DNA of 64,000 nt from Gigaspora margarita. Taxonomy: Eukaryota; Glomeromycota; Glomeromycetes; Diversisporales; Gigasporaceae. The notes below the pieces were generated by a model that did no database searches, had not been told where the DNA came from, and saw nothing but the letters and a program-made list of their open reading frames with translations. Position 1 is the stretch's first letter. The number at the start of each line of letters is the position of its first letter. The translations under genes and the position numbers were made by a program. The stretch lies in assembly GCA_009809945.1 (NCBI GenBank), contig WTPW01000017.1, positions 495,526-559,525 on the forward strand. The letters are read 5' to 3'. Below, one piece after another: positions 45,331 through 57,317 of this stretch.

Positions 45331-46368
45331 TATTGTACTACTTATAGTCACCCACTCTTTGTTAATCTTCGCTTTGTTGATCTGGGCAGTTTCTTCCAAA
45401 TTGTGGATTTCTTTTTTTCTTAACAAGGCATCTACGCACTTGCTATATGACTCCCAATTTTCTTCTGTTGCCTTGTGATATAAGAAAACTCTTCTTGATA
45501 GTCTACTTTTTTTCTTTCTCCAGAGTTTACCATAATGTAATATTGCATCTGTTTCTACTTCTGCCCAGACAAGCTTGTGGTTACTTCCTATTAGAATGTT
45601 CATGTCACTAATATCAGCCTTTATAATAAGGTTTTGCAAACCTTCTCCTACCCATATATAGTCTATTCTTGACGCGAGATTTTCTTTTTGCCAGGTATAT
45701 TCTTTTTTTTAGAGATTTATGTAATGGAATGTATCTATAAAATCTCTATTTCTAAGCCACTCTATAAAGTTTTGCCAAGCCCCTGATTTTTGCGACTACT
45801 GTTGTTTGTGTCCAGAATTGTACTACCTACTGCATTAAAATCTTCTACTATATAAGTATACGTGTTGATCTTTTGGTTATGTTTCTCTCATCAAGGTTCA
45901 TAGAACTTCTTTGTTAATTTTCTTATCTGCTGGTGGTAGATACAACACCCATACTTGGAAAACTATTTTTTTAAAGAAGAACTCTATTCTAATTAAATAT
46001 GGGCTATATTTTACCACTTTACCTATGTGCTTTGACCACTTTTTGTTAACTAGCACTCCAACTCCAGATCCTTTGTTTTTATCCCTCTCTTTGGATGACC
46101 AATAACTAACATATCCTTGTTGATTTGTATTTATCCATTTTCCTTCCTTTTCACTTATATTAGTTTCTGCAATGCCGATTATGTCTAAATTTTCTTCCTT
46201 ACCCAAGTCTGCAAGTGCTAGTAACTTTTGCTGATTTAACCTTAAACCATTAATGTTTTGAAAGCCTATTTTAAGTGACTCAAAGCAATTATTTCCCACT
46301 ATATCCTCACTTGTTTCAAAATTATTGGGTATGTGTAAGGCATTAGTGAGGTAGTTTGCCTTTTCCAA
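45331..46368 (-). pseudogene. LINE copy 5 endonuclease (EEP fold), broken
   Basis: The amino half is open (46368-45898) with LKIGFQNINGLRLNQQ, IIGIAETNISEKEG (catalytic Glu), YVSYWSSKERDKNKGSGVGV and VWVLYLPPADK. The next part is shifted: YIVEDFNAVGS near 45830 has Glu where GDFN has Gly. Then SRIDYIWVGEGL (about 45665-45640) and GSNHKLVWAEV, where SNH replaces SDH. The last frame ends at the MITE inserted at 45330. Loss of GDFN Gly and of the SDH Asp suggests an inactive enzyme. Confidence 0.75.
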
Positions 46369-46516
46369 ATTCTTTAATTCACCTGTGGCAAATATTAGCA
46401 GCGTCTTGCTAGAAGAAGCTCGATTATTCTGAATTTTTGTTGCATTTCTATCAAAATTTTTTCCACTTCTAATTCTTCTTTTATTTCAGCTTGTTTACCC
46501 TTTCTCTTACCTAATT

Positions 46517-48069
46517 CTATACTATTAGAGCCTGTTGCCAGCTTTTGCTTTTCTGCTCTATTTTTTCTGCAATCCCCAGAGATTTTCCTGTAGTACTATG
46601 AAATCTGAAACTATTGCCTGCCTGGATACAAGCAGTATGATTTTCTTTGTTACTATCAAACATAGGCTTATCTTTTGTATAATTGTTCTTGTTGTTTGGA
46701 TCCCATTTTTTTTGTGGCTCAACCTCACTTTCTGTTACTTTTCTTTTGTTGTAGTTTGCTACTTTTCTTTCACCAAGGTGATGTGAATATGTGAAGCTTT
46801 TATTTTTAGCCTCTTCAGGGTATACATGCCATTCTAATTTTGTATTAAAGTAATACATATTTGTCACTTGGGCTTCTACTTTATCCTGCTCTGACTTGAA
46901 GTATACACATGCTCTTCTAGCCCGGTTACCATTACTATTCTTTAAAATATGAACAGCTTGCACCTTATACCTTTTCAGTTGACAAAGAAGAAGGCTATTT
47001 ATTGCTCTCATAGGTATATTGCGTATTGTTGATCTGAATTTGTTTTTTCTTTCAAGCTCCGCAATATCAAATTTACCTGGGGTCATTCTTTACATTTTTT
47101 CAGAGTCCAAGATGATTGACCAATGTTCTTTGAGCAACGTTTCATGTTTTACTGTCTTGGGCAAAATTTGAATATGTGCTGCCTTTGTTGTGAAATTCAG
47201 TTGCCACTTGATAATACTAGCCTCTCCAAAATATTCCAAATACTTTTTGATTTCATACCCGCTCATTTCCTTTTGGAGATCCCATATAGTAAAAAGATAC
47301 AATGATTTTTTTGAGTTATTCAATGGAGAAGAAGATTTTTTCTCTGTCCAAGTGAAAATGTGTGTATCTTTAATTGGAGTATATGATTCATTGACCATGC
47401 TTCTTGGTGCCCAGACTGAGTTAAAGATGTTTTCATATTTTTTGACCTTTTTGTTACTTTTGTTTGTTATTTGCTCTTTCACAAATACTTCATCTTTTTC
47501 AAGAGATTCTATACTTCCATAGTCTAGTATACCTAATTCTTCCTTTATCATTATATCTTTCTTTGTTTCTACTGTGATCTCATCTGTATCAATTATAATT
47601 TTCTGTGCTGTGTAGTTTCTTTTTCTTTTATTAATTTGCGTGTCAAGTTGCATATTGTTAACTACAGTTTTAAAACTTTCTCTATAATTTTTTTGTTGCG
47701 ATTCTTTTCTTCTATGTTAGAAGTTTGTAATGGGGCAGGTTTTTATCTCTACGGTTGATCTTTAGTTTTGTTGCTGTTATTCTTAGCTTTATCTGTGACA
47801 TCTACTTGCATACTGTCCAATTCTATAAGTTCAAGCAGATTTCTTTCCTCATCTTTCAATTCTTGTTCATGGATCTTCTTGTGTTGAGCCCAATTATAAT
47901 GATGTAGAACATTACGGATAATTGAAATAAGATATATTTCACTTGATCCTAAATATCTTGCTACTTTTCTATCCTCTTCCCAAGTAAACTTATTTTGTTG
48001 TTCCTTTATTAATACTCTTTCCTCTTCTGATTTATTAAAGAAATTCTTGTAATCTGTAAGTTCTAGCAT
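46517..48069 (-). pseudogene. LINE copy 5 ORF1 with RRM-like units
   Basis: Three frames cover ORF1. 48069-47749 starts MLELTDYKNFFNKSEEERVL and is charged. 47653-47090 holds an RRM-like unit YLFTIWDLQKEM, IKKYLEYFGEASIIKWQLN, KAAHIQILPK. 47086-46517 holds a second unit RSTIRNIPMRAINSLLLCQL, KVQAVHIL, RRACVYFKSEQDKVEA, TKLEWHVY. One TAA near 47088 separates the last two, which are in register. The layout matches ORF1 of copy 3. It would coat element RNA. Confidence 0.65.
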
Positions 48070-48470
48070 TTTACGCGGTTTGTTTATTCTAACTTTGTTA
48101 CGTGTTTGTTTGTTGTTTTATTGTTGATTCAATATCTAATTGTTGTTTTACCCGATTTAGCTATCTATTTACTTCTTATGTGTTTGTTTGTTTGTTGTTC
48201 TATTGGTGATCTGCAGGATAGGATGTAAGCCAAATCCCAAAAAATTTCTAAAATTTTTCCAAAAGTTTTGTTGAAGTTCAAATTTTCCTTGTATCTTGCA
48301 AAGAAAATAATGTTTATAGCAAAACTGTTCTAACAAACTATATTTAATTTTTTTTTGCAATCTTTTTTGTTAAGAGTGCTTTGTGTATTTATTTAGTGTA
48401 GTTTTATTCCAGTACTCAGTGTTCTTTAGCTCCAGTTTTGGTCAAAATGATCTACAGGAAGAGTTTTTTT
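48070..48470 (-). other. 5' UTR of LINE copy 5
   Basis: Four hundred bases between the target duplication and the first ATG. The plus strand holds TTGTTTGTTTGTTG repeats and two TGTTGTTTTATTGTTGATTC-like lines. An internal promoter would be expected here from LINE biology, but none can be identified by eye. Confidence 0.5.
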
Positions 48471-48489
48471 GAGCTAGTAGTGACTATTT

Positions 48490-49357
48490 AATTTAAGCAA
48501 AGTTATAACGTAGTTGATTCTTTTTGTAAAAAGTTTTTGTTTAGTACAAAACTAGATTTCTAACAAAATTTTTAATTTTATTTTTTGAGATTGTTGGGTA
48601 TTTAAGCTTGGCAATTAAGATTGAAGAGTTGTTATTCATAAATAAGAGTATTGAATTTATAGATAATAAAATTTATTGTAATTTGGGTTTGTCAGTAATA
48701 AATACTATCTTTATTATTTATACAGTATGTATCTGTTTATTTTCTAGTATATTTAATAGTTCTTTTTGTGCATTACTGATTATACAAGGTTCTTGTAAAA
48801 TTTTATTCTTTTTTAATAATAACGAATTTTACAAAATTAAGTAATTTGATTGGTTAGTGCTCACATGTAAAACTAATTTTGGTGACCTAAATAAAAAGGC
48901 TCAATTCTGCAAATCTACCCATATAATTCCCTGCTAAAAACGTTACTATCAAATTTTATTTATCAACCTATGGATTCCTGATTATTAACTGTTCGATCCG
49001 TTCAAAATCTGTGAATGTTCCTCATCTGTATAAATAAGGATTTGATTTTTGTATAATTTGGATGATTTGAATTAAACAGATCATATGACTAATTAGAATA
49101 ATGATCATTACTAACTAACAAGAAAATTCAAAATTTTATCATGCTTAAGCATTGATATATTTAAATTTTTTTACAGTACACAAATACAGAAATAGTATGA
49201 CAAGATATCCCTCAATCTGATCTTAGGATTTGTTCATATTACTTAACTTGCTTGTAAACTATAATTCATACATTCTTGATATATATCTATAGAAAGACAA
49301 ATAAGAAAATGAGTTAACTATAGTTAGTAATAAGAAAGATTTATAAATGATAATAAT
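48490..49357. other. AT-rich intergenic region
   Basis: One 78-codon frame at 48608-48844 contains hydrophobic runs but has AT-driven composition and no recognisable family. No element ends seen. Confidence 0.35.
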
Positions 49358-49504
49358 GAAGAGTGAGTATAGAGAAACAAATTAAGAAATGAAAATGATA
49401 AAAATAGAGATTAGGTAAAATAATACAAGGATGCTTAGAGGCACAATCAATTTAATAATAATACAAGAAAAAATGATATTCATAGAATAAGTTAAGATCG
49501 TAAT

Positions 49505-50067
49505 TAGAGATGTGCCTAATGCATTATGCATGCATGCAATGTATAATGCTACATACATAATGTAATGCAAGACTTATAAAATTTAAAAATGCAATAGAGA
49601 TTATTATATAATTTTGATTCAATTAAATATTATATAATTGCTTTTATTCTAATAATATTGTATTTAAATTAGAACTTATAAATTAATATATTTCTTTTCA
49701 ATTTGCCACAATAATTTTTAGTAAACAAATTTCTTGACCAAACTTCTATTATTATATATTGTATTCTTCTGATTTTGCTATTTTATATTTAATAGCTAAT
49801 CTAATTTAATATATACAGTAAGTTACAATATTAGTAATACAACCCAACTTAACTAATTTTGAACTTCTAATAACTTGTTCTTGTTGATTTCAGCAATTTG
49901 AAAGTGTGCTAATTATTATATACTACTATTATATGCATTAGTGTTATTCTTAATAAAAACTAATAAAGTATATTATATAAAAATGCAGGATTACATAATG
50001 CACCATGCTGCATAATGTCGTATTATGCAATGCAAAAATAAAAAAAACTTGCATTCACACATCACTA
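49505..50067. mobile_element. hAT-like element, 563 bp, with empty-site copy in window
   Basis: Starts TAGAGATGTGCCTAATGCA and ends TGCATTCACACATCACTA. The 8-bp flanks are ATCGTAAT (49497-49504) and ATCATGAT (50068-50075). The uninterrupted repeat copy at 51895-51902 reads ATCATAAT, one change from each flank, which is strong support. The ends fit the hAT form YARNG. Subterminal ATGCAT/TGCATGCA motifs are frequent. No transposase frame. Confidence 0.8.
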
Positions 50068-50350
50068 ATCATGATATTTGGGTGCAGAAATATTATGATA
50101 GTAATACCAAACTCAAGGGCTTGGTATGCAGTTTGTTATACATATTACACTATATAGTTGAAAAGAACTAATTAAAAACATAGTACACTCTGCAAGGTCC
50201 AGGATTACTAGTTTCTTTGGACATTAATTCTAGGTGCCTCTCAAAAATGCTAGTCATATGCAATAATTTTTATTTAGATACTGAGAATTACACACTTCCA
50301 TAATGCATATAAAAAAACTTTCAATAATACTAACTAAGGTTATATTGTTA

Positions 50351-50974
50351 TATGCTTTTTTTTCTTTTGGTAGTCTGTACAGTGTTCTATTCCTAATTGC
50401 CACTTAATAATTGGGTAAATCATTTATCAGCTATAACTGTCTACTTAACTGTATATCCAACAGTAGTCAACTAACTATGAGTGATTAACTGATATTAATA
50501 TCAATTGGGTGAGCATCAGATTAGGGCTAAGTTTAGTTAGTAATATTGAACAAATGAAGGAATACATAGAGTCAGATTTATAAATTTGAAAAAAGATGAT
50601 ACAAAAGAAAGTAATGCAAAAATAAATAAAAGTTATAAGATATGATATAATAAGCATTTACTTTATTATAAATAAGGAATTATTAATATAATACCTAATA
50701 CATTTTGAAGATACATGAAGAGTGAATACATTGTACTTATATATGTCCAATATATATATAAATAATATTTTTAATTCTCTGAACACCAAAAAACTTTCTC
50801 TTGTATTACTTGAAATCTGCTTTACTAACTCTTCATCAGGCTAGCAGATTTGCAATAATATATACAGACTTTGATTGTTAAATGATTTTTAGTATTGTCT
50901 ATATATTAAACCAATTTATTTTCACACATCACAGAATAATGTAGTATGGAATTTGGGTATAATAATTAAATATA
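50351..50974. other. AT-rich spacer
   Basis: A short T run with CTTTTGGTAGTCTGTAC at 50356-50385 resembles the LINE 3' ends at 9118 and 40502 and may be a tiny LINE remnant. Otherwise nothing recognised. Confidence 0.3.
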
Positions 50975-51147
50975 CAGTTAGACCTCACTAAATACAACCC
51001 CCTAAATGCAACACATCTCTAAATGCAACCTTAAGCCTTGGTCCAAATATATTTCTAACATCTATTAATGCAATTTTTCTTATTGTTCTCTAAATGTATG
51101 CTGCAAAAGTTTGGTCCCAACAAGTTGCATTTAGGGAGGTCTTACTG
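50975..51147. mobile_element. pogo-like MITE, 173 bp
   Basis: CAGTTAGACCTCACTAAATA at 50975 and inverted TTTAGGGAGGTCTTACTG ending at 51147, flanked by TA. TAAATGCAAC repeats fill the centre. Same plan as the MITEs at 45155 and 62674. Confidence 0.75.
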
Positions 51148-52143
51148 TATATATTTAAGAATAAATATAGAAATTATGAAAACTATAAATAGTAATAAGA
51201 AAGATCTATATATAGTAATAACATAGGTAAGTATAGAGAAACAAATTGGAAAGGGATAAAGGATAAGATTAGTAACAAGGTGGGACAATGTAAGGATGAT
51301 CAGAAGTATGATTAATTTTTATTATGTAAGGGAAAATAATGATTATAAGGCAGAGGTAATACTGTAATTTACTGTGTAAGGTACCTAGATATGATTTTAA
51401 TTTACATAGTAAAAAATATAATTTGTACCTCAGGTATCTTGTATAGTATAGAGTACATTGTGTAGGGTCCTTTGTAAGGAGCATATATTAGCCCATAAGT
51501 AAAAAAAATTATTATTAAATTGGCCTTTGATTTGAACCCAGATCTCTTATAAAACACTACAACCAATAGCCTTGAAATATACCTGGTATAAATTAGGAGG
51601 ATACTGATCAAAGTGTATTTTCTATGATAAATTATAGTATAAGGAAATGCTATAATTTTTGGGTGCAAAAAAATTATTATAGTAATACTGATAATAACCA
51701 ACTGATAACTACTGTAACTGAACCTATCCTTATTAATAATGAAGGGTGAGTATAGAGAAACAAATTAGAAAATAATGAATAATAAAAATAAAAATAAGGT
51801 AGAATGATACAAGGATGATTAGAGGTATAATCAATTTAATATTAATTAATATAAGGAAAATGATAATCATAAGACAGGAGTAGAATAAGTTAATATCATA
51901 ATATTGGGGCACAGAAATATTATAATAGTAACACTGGACTCAAGAGTAGTTTTTATTCATATTACACTATATAGTCGAAAAGAACTAATCAAAGGCATAG
52001 TATACTTTGTGAGGTCCAGAATGGATCAACCTACTAGTTTCTCTAAACATTTAATTCTAGGTGCCTCACACACTCTTGTAAAACACATCAGAGAACTCTT
52101 AATAATATTAACAGAGGTTATATTGTTGTATTATTTTACTTTT

Positions 52144-52660
52144 TTGTGTTTAATTAATGATCAGTCAAAGAAATTAAATTCATCGCACTATACATACATA
52201 TATGCATTAACATATGCATATGAACTAATAATAGAAATATAAAGTCACAAGTTTCAATCTGACACAGCACTTAACTTTCTAGTAAACCATACACTTTGTT
52301 CTTTGTACTATGTTCCTGGGTGCATATTTTGTTAGGATGCTATACTTAATAGTGCAAATATTTGGTTATATAAGTGCTCAACATGGGCCTATTTTAAAAA
52401 AAATATTAATATATATTATCATATATAATAAAATATTCAATTTAAAAATAAACTTACTCTAAATTTTAATAAAATGTTTATAATGTCTTTCAATAAATAT
52501 AATTAAGTTGTCATATCTTGCAACATAATAGAAAAAATCTTATCTACAAGATAGTCCTCATCGAAATATTCCATAGTATAAAAAACAAAATGCTCCCTAA
52601 TATAAAAACATTTAGAAAATATAATAAAGTTTCATAATTACAAATATACTAAAAATTTTT
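52144..52660. other. AT-rich spacer
   Basis: No gene or element recognised. Confidence 0.35.
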
Positions 52661-52666
52661 ACTTAC

Positions 52667-54320
52667 GATTAACAATAATTCTGAATGTTTCAAGTTTTTG
52701 CTTGAGTTCTTCATCAGCCACAACTTTCTCATATAGAATTTTTCCAATTAGAAAATGCCAAACACATTGCTGTTCAAAAAATTATAAGTGCGAAGTATTT
52801 AACATAATGTGTATATACAAAACTCTAATTTTACCTTTTAAAACCTTATTACGTTCATTAAGTTTTTTCTATAATCTTCAACTACAGTATTTTTAATTAC
52901 TTCAAGAAAGCCCACCTGCATTTTAGTACCATTTATATTAATCTTCAATAGCACCAACCAATAGATTTTCATTCATCTGGGTGTTTAGATGAATCCTTTT
53001 GAATTTTTCAATTAACGTTTTCTACCTCTTTTTTATAAAATATATAATATAGAGGTCAGATCACTATACAATCATAAATCTTGTATTATGCTAATATTCA
53101 GATTGATTTCCTTGCAATTACTTACATTGCTAATCGGATAATATTATTTAGATCAAGGAAATTTTCTTTGCATAGTAAATTTACAAACCAACTTTATATA
53201 GATATTCACTGCTTTTTTTATTATTCAAAACATGCTTTGAAAGTTGAAAGCAAGTTAGACTAAAAATACAAAAGGTTAATAAATTAATATTGTATATATT
53301 AGCGATTAAGCAATAGTTAATGGGTCTGTATTATTTCACTAGCAATTACTTTGTAGACACCACATTTCACCAACAATTATTTACCATCAAGTTCATTTCC
53401 CAATAGTCTATTTTACCAAAGTTCATTTCACCAACAAGCTTTTTTTTATAAATTGCACTAACTTTAACTCTAATTCTGAACTTTTTGGTAAATAATTGGC
53501 AGTGAAATGTAGTGTCTATGAAGTGATTGTTGGTGAGTTGATAGGATCCCATAGTTAATACCAAAAAAAAAACTTACAATTTTTGATATAAATTGTCCAC
53601 CCATTTAGACTGCCAATCTTTACAGAACTTGTGATTATTTTGATAACTAGGTACTATAAATATCGCATCAAGGTGATTTTCTGTAGCTTTTTTATTATCA
53701 TATCCTTTTAAGATAGTTCAACCTTATTTGTAGGGAATAAGATTTCTGACTAATTTCATTGTTTTTCTAAAAGTATAATATAACACCTCATTATTAATTA
53801 AAATGTAACCAGATATTCTGATAAAAAAATAATTACTTTGCTAAATATATTTTCAAGTGCATTCCATTCGTTATCACTAAATTCTTTATAAGATCTTTTT
53901 TATTGCATTCTGGAAGAAGATTACACAGTATTGTGCAATCCCTCCAATATTCGAAGGCTTTCTGATTGTTGCACTATTTATGGCCTGAATAATTTTTTAA
54001 AAACCAATTCAATAATAAAAAGTTTAATGATAATATTAATTTGAAAACTGCAGAAGTAAACAAAAAAAAACTCTAATGATTATAGTTACATTATCTTCGA
54101 ACAATCTGGCTTTCTTAGATGAATTTTTCATGTCATCTTAAAATGATTGGGCTCTTTTCAATGAGCTTGGCTCGCCATTATCTTCAGACAATTCTACATT
54201 CTCAAACTGATAATTTCGCCAAAAACGTGTTACCCACGTTTTCTGTTTCTAATTAAAAAATTTTATTAAAATTAATTTCTACTAAGTTAAAAATTGTTAG
54301 CAAACCTTTATATAATATGA
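52667..54320 (-). pseudogene. Eroded multi-exon gene of unknown function
   Basis: Read leftward, several coding patches carry splice-like borders. About 54250-54080 reads KTWVTRFWRNYQFENVELSE then SSKKARLFEDN. About 53975-53840 has FEYWRDCTILCNLLPECNK and, after a shift, YKEFSDNEWNALENIFSK before GTAATT. About 53700-53578 has DNKKATENHLDAIFIVPSYQ, then DWQSKWVDNLYQK before GTAAGT. 52915-52835 follows TGCAG and reads VGFLEVIKNTVVEDY. 52769-52667 follows AACAG and reads QCVWHFLIGKILYEKVVADE before GTAAGT. A MITE lies in one intron. Stops and shifts show decay. I do not recognise the family. Confidence 0.5.
53335..53537. mobile_element. Inverted-repeat MITE in an intron-like segment
   Basis: About 50 bp at the left (..GTAGACACCACATTTCACC, AATTATTTACC) recur inverted at the right (53489-53518 and outward). 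The centre repeats TTTACCA..AAGTTCATTTC two to three times. Exact ends and flank duplication could not be fixed. Confidence 0.5.
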
Positions 54321-54339
54321 AGGCAGGTTCGCATGTCAT

Positions 54340-54905
54340 CTAGCCCAATATAATTTAACCTTTTACTTAATAAGTAGCTGAGCGATGTTGTCACGCAAAA
54401 TCAGGAACGTGAGTGTATGCATGAACAGCATTATATCTAAAAAACATATATTAGTTTGCGTCATAATATCTAGAAATGTAAGCTCACTAAGGGCATATTA
54501 AGATCTGGATTAAATATACATACTATTGCAATATATTTACATGTTGTTAGAAGTTTGATATTCTTATATTCCTAATTATTATTGCTCGATCATCTGACTT
54601 TATTCGACAGCTGAATGACTTTATTAACAAATCTGAAGAACATATGGGAATAAGGGCTCGCTATCCTTGACGGCTCTAATATACATTATCAAATTCTACA
54701 CTACAGCGACCTAGATTTCTTGAAACAGCAAACAAAGACCACCATTAAAGCCCTGTGTGACCCACAGGCAAGGTGGTGATCCAAAACCATCTATTATAGC
54801 TGTGAGGCCCAATTGCCAACCTGAATGTGCCATCAAGCAAAGGGTGGGTAAGAAGAGGACTGCTCTAACAAAATCTAATTCCCCACAATATCTATAAATT
54901 GCTAT
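54340..54905. other. Spacer, partly GC-richer
   Basis: 54383-54410 has TGTTGTCACGCAAAATCAGG, closely related to a motif near 60718. 54680-54880 is GC-richer than its surroundings, with AAGCCCTGTGTGACCCACAGG, but frames are closed. No gene recognised. Confidence 0.35.
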
Positions 54906-56140
54906 TTATATTGACTTCAAGTACATATAACGATCTAACCAAATATACTTCATTGGATGATCACTATTATAAGCAATACTTTTGTAATATTCGAATGCCT
55001 TTCGTTCATCCCTTTCAACTCCAATCCCATTTTCATAGAAAATTCCCATGTAAAGTATTTCCTTAGGGCTTGACACCTTAGATATTTCATCAGCGTTATG
55101 CACGTCGGCAGATTATCCATAATATTCCAATTCCATTCGTTCATCCATTTCAACTCCGATACCTTTTTCATAACAATATCCAACTCCTCCTGCTCCATGA
55201 GCGTCACCTATATTGGCAGATTTTTATAGTATTAGAATGCCTTTATACCATTCCTTTTAGTTCCGATTCCTTTTTCATAACAATGCCCAACTTTTTCTGT
55301 TCCATCAGCGTTACCCATATCGACAGATTTACCTTTTATTATTATTATTATTATATATATAATATTCGAGTGCCTTTCGTTAGTTCCTTTTAACCCAATA
55401 CCTTTTTCATAACAATATCCAACTCTTCTTGTTCCATCAGCATCGCCCAAATCGGTAGATCTTTTATAATATTCGAATGCCTTTCTTTCATACTTTTTAA
55501 CTCCAATGCCTTTTAGTCGTCAAAACCAAGGAAAGTATCGGTATTATATCCTTCTTTACAAAGCCAATTTTTAACTCCATCCGTATCCAGATCGGCCAAA
55601 TGAAAACCACATATGTAACAAAACTTGACTATTCAAATAATGGTTTATGATAATTTGGAAGGGTAATTCTATAAGGGAGTAATAAAGATTGTTTTTCAGC
55701 ATTTAATGCCAAAAGATATATCCTTATAACCCTTAAATCGACAGCATGTTTTGTTGGTTCACCCCATAATATTGGTACAATAATTCTGCACTAGTGACGA
55801 CATACAAGAAGGCATGAAAACAAAGTTCTAAAATTAGAACGAAAATTATTGAATATTTATTACTATTGCTCAATCAGATGACTTTATTTGGATGAAGAAG
55901 ATCATATGGTTTTCGTAACAATATCCAACTTCCCTCTCCCATCAGCATCCCCCATATTAGCAGATTTTTCATAACAACGCCCATCATTAAATATTCCATC
56001 CATATCTTCATATCCGCAGATTTTTGGCAATATTCAAAAGCCTTCTTTATATCCTTTTCAACTCCTACTTCATTTTCGTAACAATATCCAACGTTATATA
56101 TTCCATCAGCATATCTTTGATAATAGTCGGATGCCTTCTT
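54906..56140 (-). pseudogene. Sel1-repeat protein remnant
   Basis: At least six Sel1-like units are legible on the minus strand across frameshifts. They include DGIYNVGYCYENEVGVEKD..KAFEYCQKSAD (about 56110-56000), DADGTRRVGYCYEKGIGLKG (about 55440-55385), NADGTEKVGHCYEKGIGTKR (about 55320-55260) and FYENGIGVERDERKAFEYYK (about 55040-54970). Sel1 repeats are paired helices used for protein binding, often after a kinase domain in these fungi. No kinase is present here. Between units, about 55775-55640, a non-Sel1 patch reads GEPTKHAVDLRVIRIYLL. A family of several hundred such genes is known in Rhizophagus. This copy is dead. Confidence 0.75.
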
Positions 56141-56149
56141 TGTTTTTTT

Positions 56150-56480
56150 TTTTGCATGCTACTCTAGCCACAGAGCCGAAAACAAAAGATTCTTGAACTG
56201 CTATTGCAACATTGAAGCCCAAACAAAAGGATTCTTGAACTGTCACTATTGGCCGTGTAAATTATGGAATTATGACAAAAGACCCCGCTCCAACGATGAA
56301 GCCAAAAACAAAAGTTATTGCATTGCCACTATAGCGCGAACCAAAAGCAAAGGACCCTTGAACTGCCGCTGAAGTTATGAAGCCAAAAAAAGAAGTCTTT
56401 GAGCTACAGTAGCTGCGAAACCAAAAACGAACGGTTTGTGTACTACAACTGTAGTCTCGACGCTTACTTATAGCCACCAT
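56150..56480 (-). repeat. Degenerate tandem repeat next to the Sel1 remnant
   Basis: Units of about 60-70 bp built on GAAGCCAAAAACAAAAG..CTTGAACTG occur about five times. On the minus strand they encode aromatic/Gly repeats (AVQGSFAFGSRYSG, NAITFVFGFIVGAG). They may be a decayed C-terminal or N-terminal repeat domain. No known family. Confidence 0.5.
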
Positions 56481-57136
56481 TTAACCATTTAATTTATCAT
56501 TTCTTAACCACAGCTATAATACTTGAGATATAGTGCTTTTAGCAAAAATGTTAGGCGAAACCGATGGAGCCGCCTTCACAAGACGAGCGATAGCGAAGAG
56601 AAAGATAACTTTCTTCACCGAGACAATTTGCCTTAAATACTTATACTGTATCACTAGTTCATTCTTGGCTATAGCCATTATCCCTTACCCTTAACAATGC
56701 GAATTTCAAAAATCACATGCAAATCCGAAATTACCCGTAAATACAAGCTACAAAATATTAAAGAATAACCATAAAAGGATATATAAAAAATCTGGATTAT
56801 AACCGGTCATAAAGTCATCTGATCTCGCAATAATGATCGCCGTTGACAAATTTTACAGGGGTGTTGTTACGATCGGTTGGGAGAGCTTGAGGATATTGTG
56901 CCGGTTTAGTTCGATCGTGAACAAAAGTAATTAAGGTTAAATGGGTTAAAATGATAAACTAACGCACATAATTACGGGTTATAGGGTTTCTCTTTATTAA
57001 TATAAATCAATACATCGAATTAATACAATAATACTAAATACTATCTACAATCGTTAACTACTGTTCACTACTGTCTACCCCTTCATAAGCAGAAACTAAA
57101 CCCTTATATATATTTTAATTCGTACGGTGGCTTTAA
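56481..57136. other. Intergenic region
   Basis: No gene seen. ACAGGGGTGTTGTTACGATCGG at about 56857 resembles a transposon end, but a partner could not be matched. Confidence 0.35.
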
Positions 57137-57247
57137 TCCTTCATTTGGAGATTTAATCAGTCGTTTGGGGATTCAATCAGCCGACCGGAGATTTAATCAG
57201 TTGATTGGGGATTCAATCAGTCGTTTGGGGATTCAATCAACCAACCG
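57137..57247. repeat. 20-bp tandem repeat, about five units
   Basis: Units CGTTTGGGGATTCAATCAGC with small changes alternate with CGACCGGAGATTTAATCAGT. Period 20 bp. No function evident. Confidence 0.8.
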
Positions 57248-57317
57248 TGCCACAATCTATGCCAAAATAAGAAATACATAACGAAAAAATAATAACTAAA
57301 AAATCAAAAATTGAGCA

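Larger units (their letters stand above)
40502..48470 (-). mobile_element. LINE copy 5, near full length, 19-bp target duplication
   Basis: GAGCTAGTAGTGACTATTT lies at 40483-40501 and again at 48471-48489, so both ends are fixed. The minus-strand order is 5' UTR (48470-48070), ORF1 (48069-46517), EEP endonuclease (46368-45331), linker and RT (44947-43040), connection (43026-42246), RNase H (42245-41690), zinc-knuckle tail (41634-41077) and a 3' UTR ending in an A run at 40502. A 176-bp pogo-like MITE sits in the linker. Length without the MITE is about 7.8 kb. Stops, shifts and N bases mean it is not active as assembled, but every domain is present. Confidence 0.92.
49358..52143. repeat. Dispersed direct repeat, three copies
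   Basis: A unit starting GTGAGTATAGAGAAACAAAT occurs at 49358 (continuing after an insertion at 50068-50350), 51229 (partial) and 51744-52143. Shared blocks include ATACAAGGATG.TTAGAGG, TTCATATTACACTATATAGT, AAAGAACTAAT, and TTAATTCTAGGTGCCTC. The third copy is uninterrupted and serves as an empty-site reference for the hAT-like element. Coding sense is absent. The kind of repeat is unknown. Confidence 0.65.
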
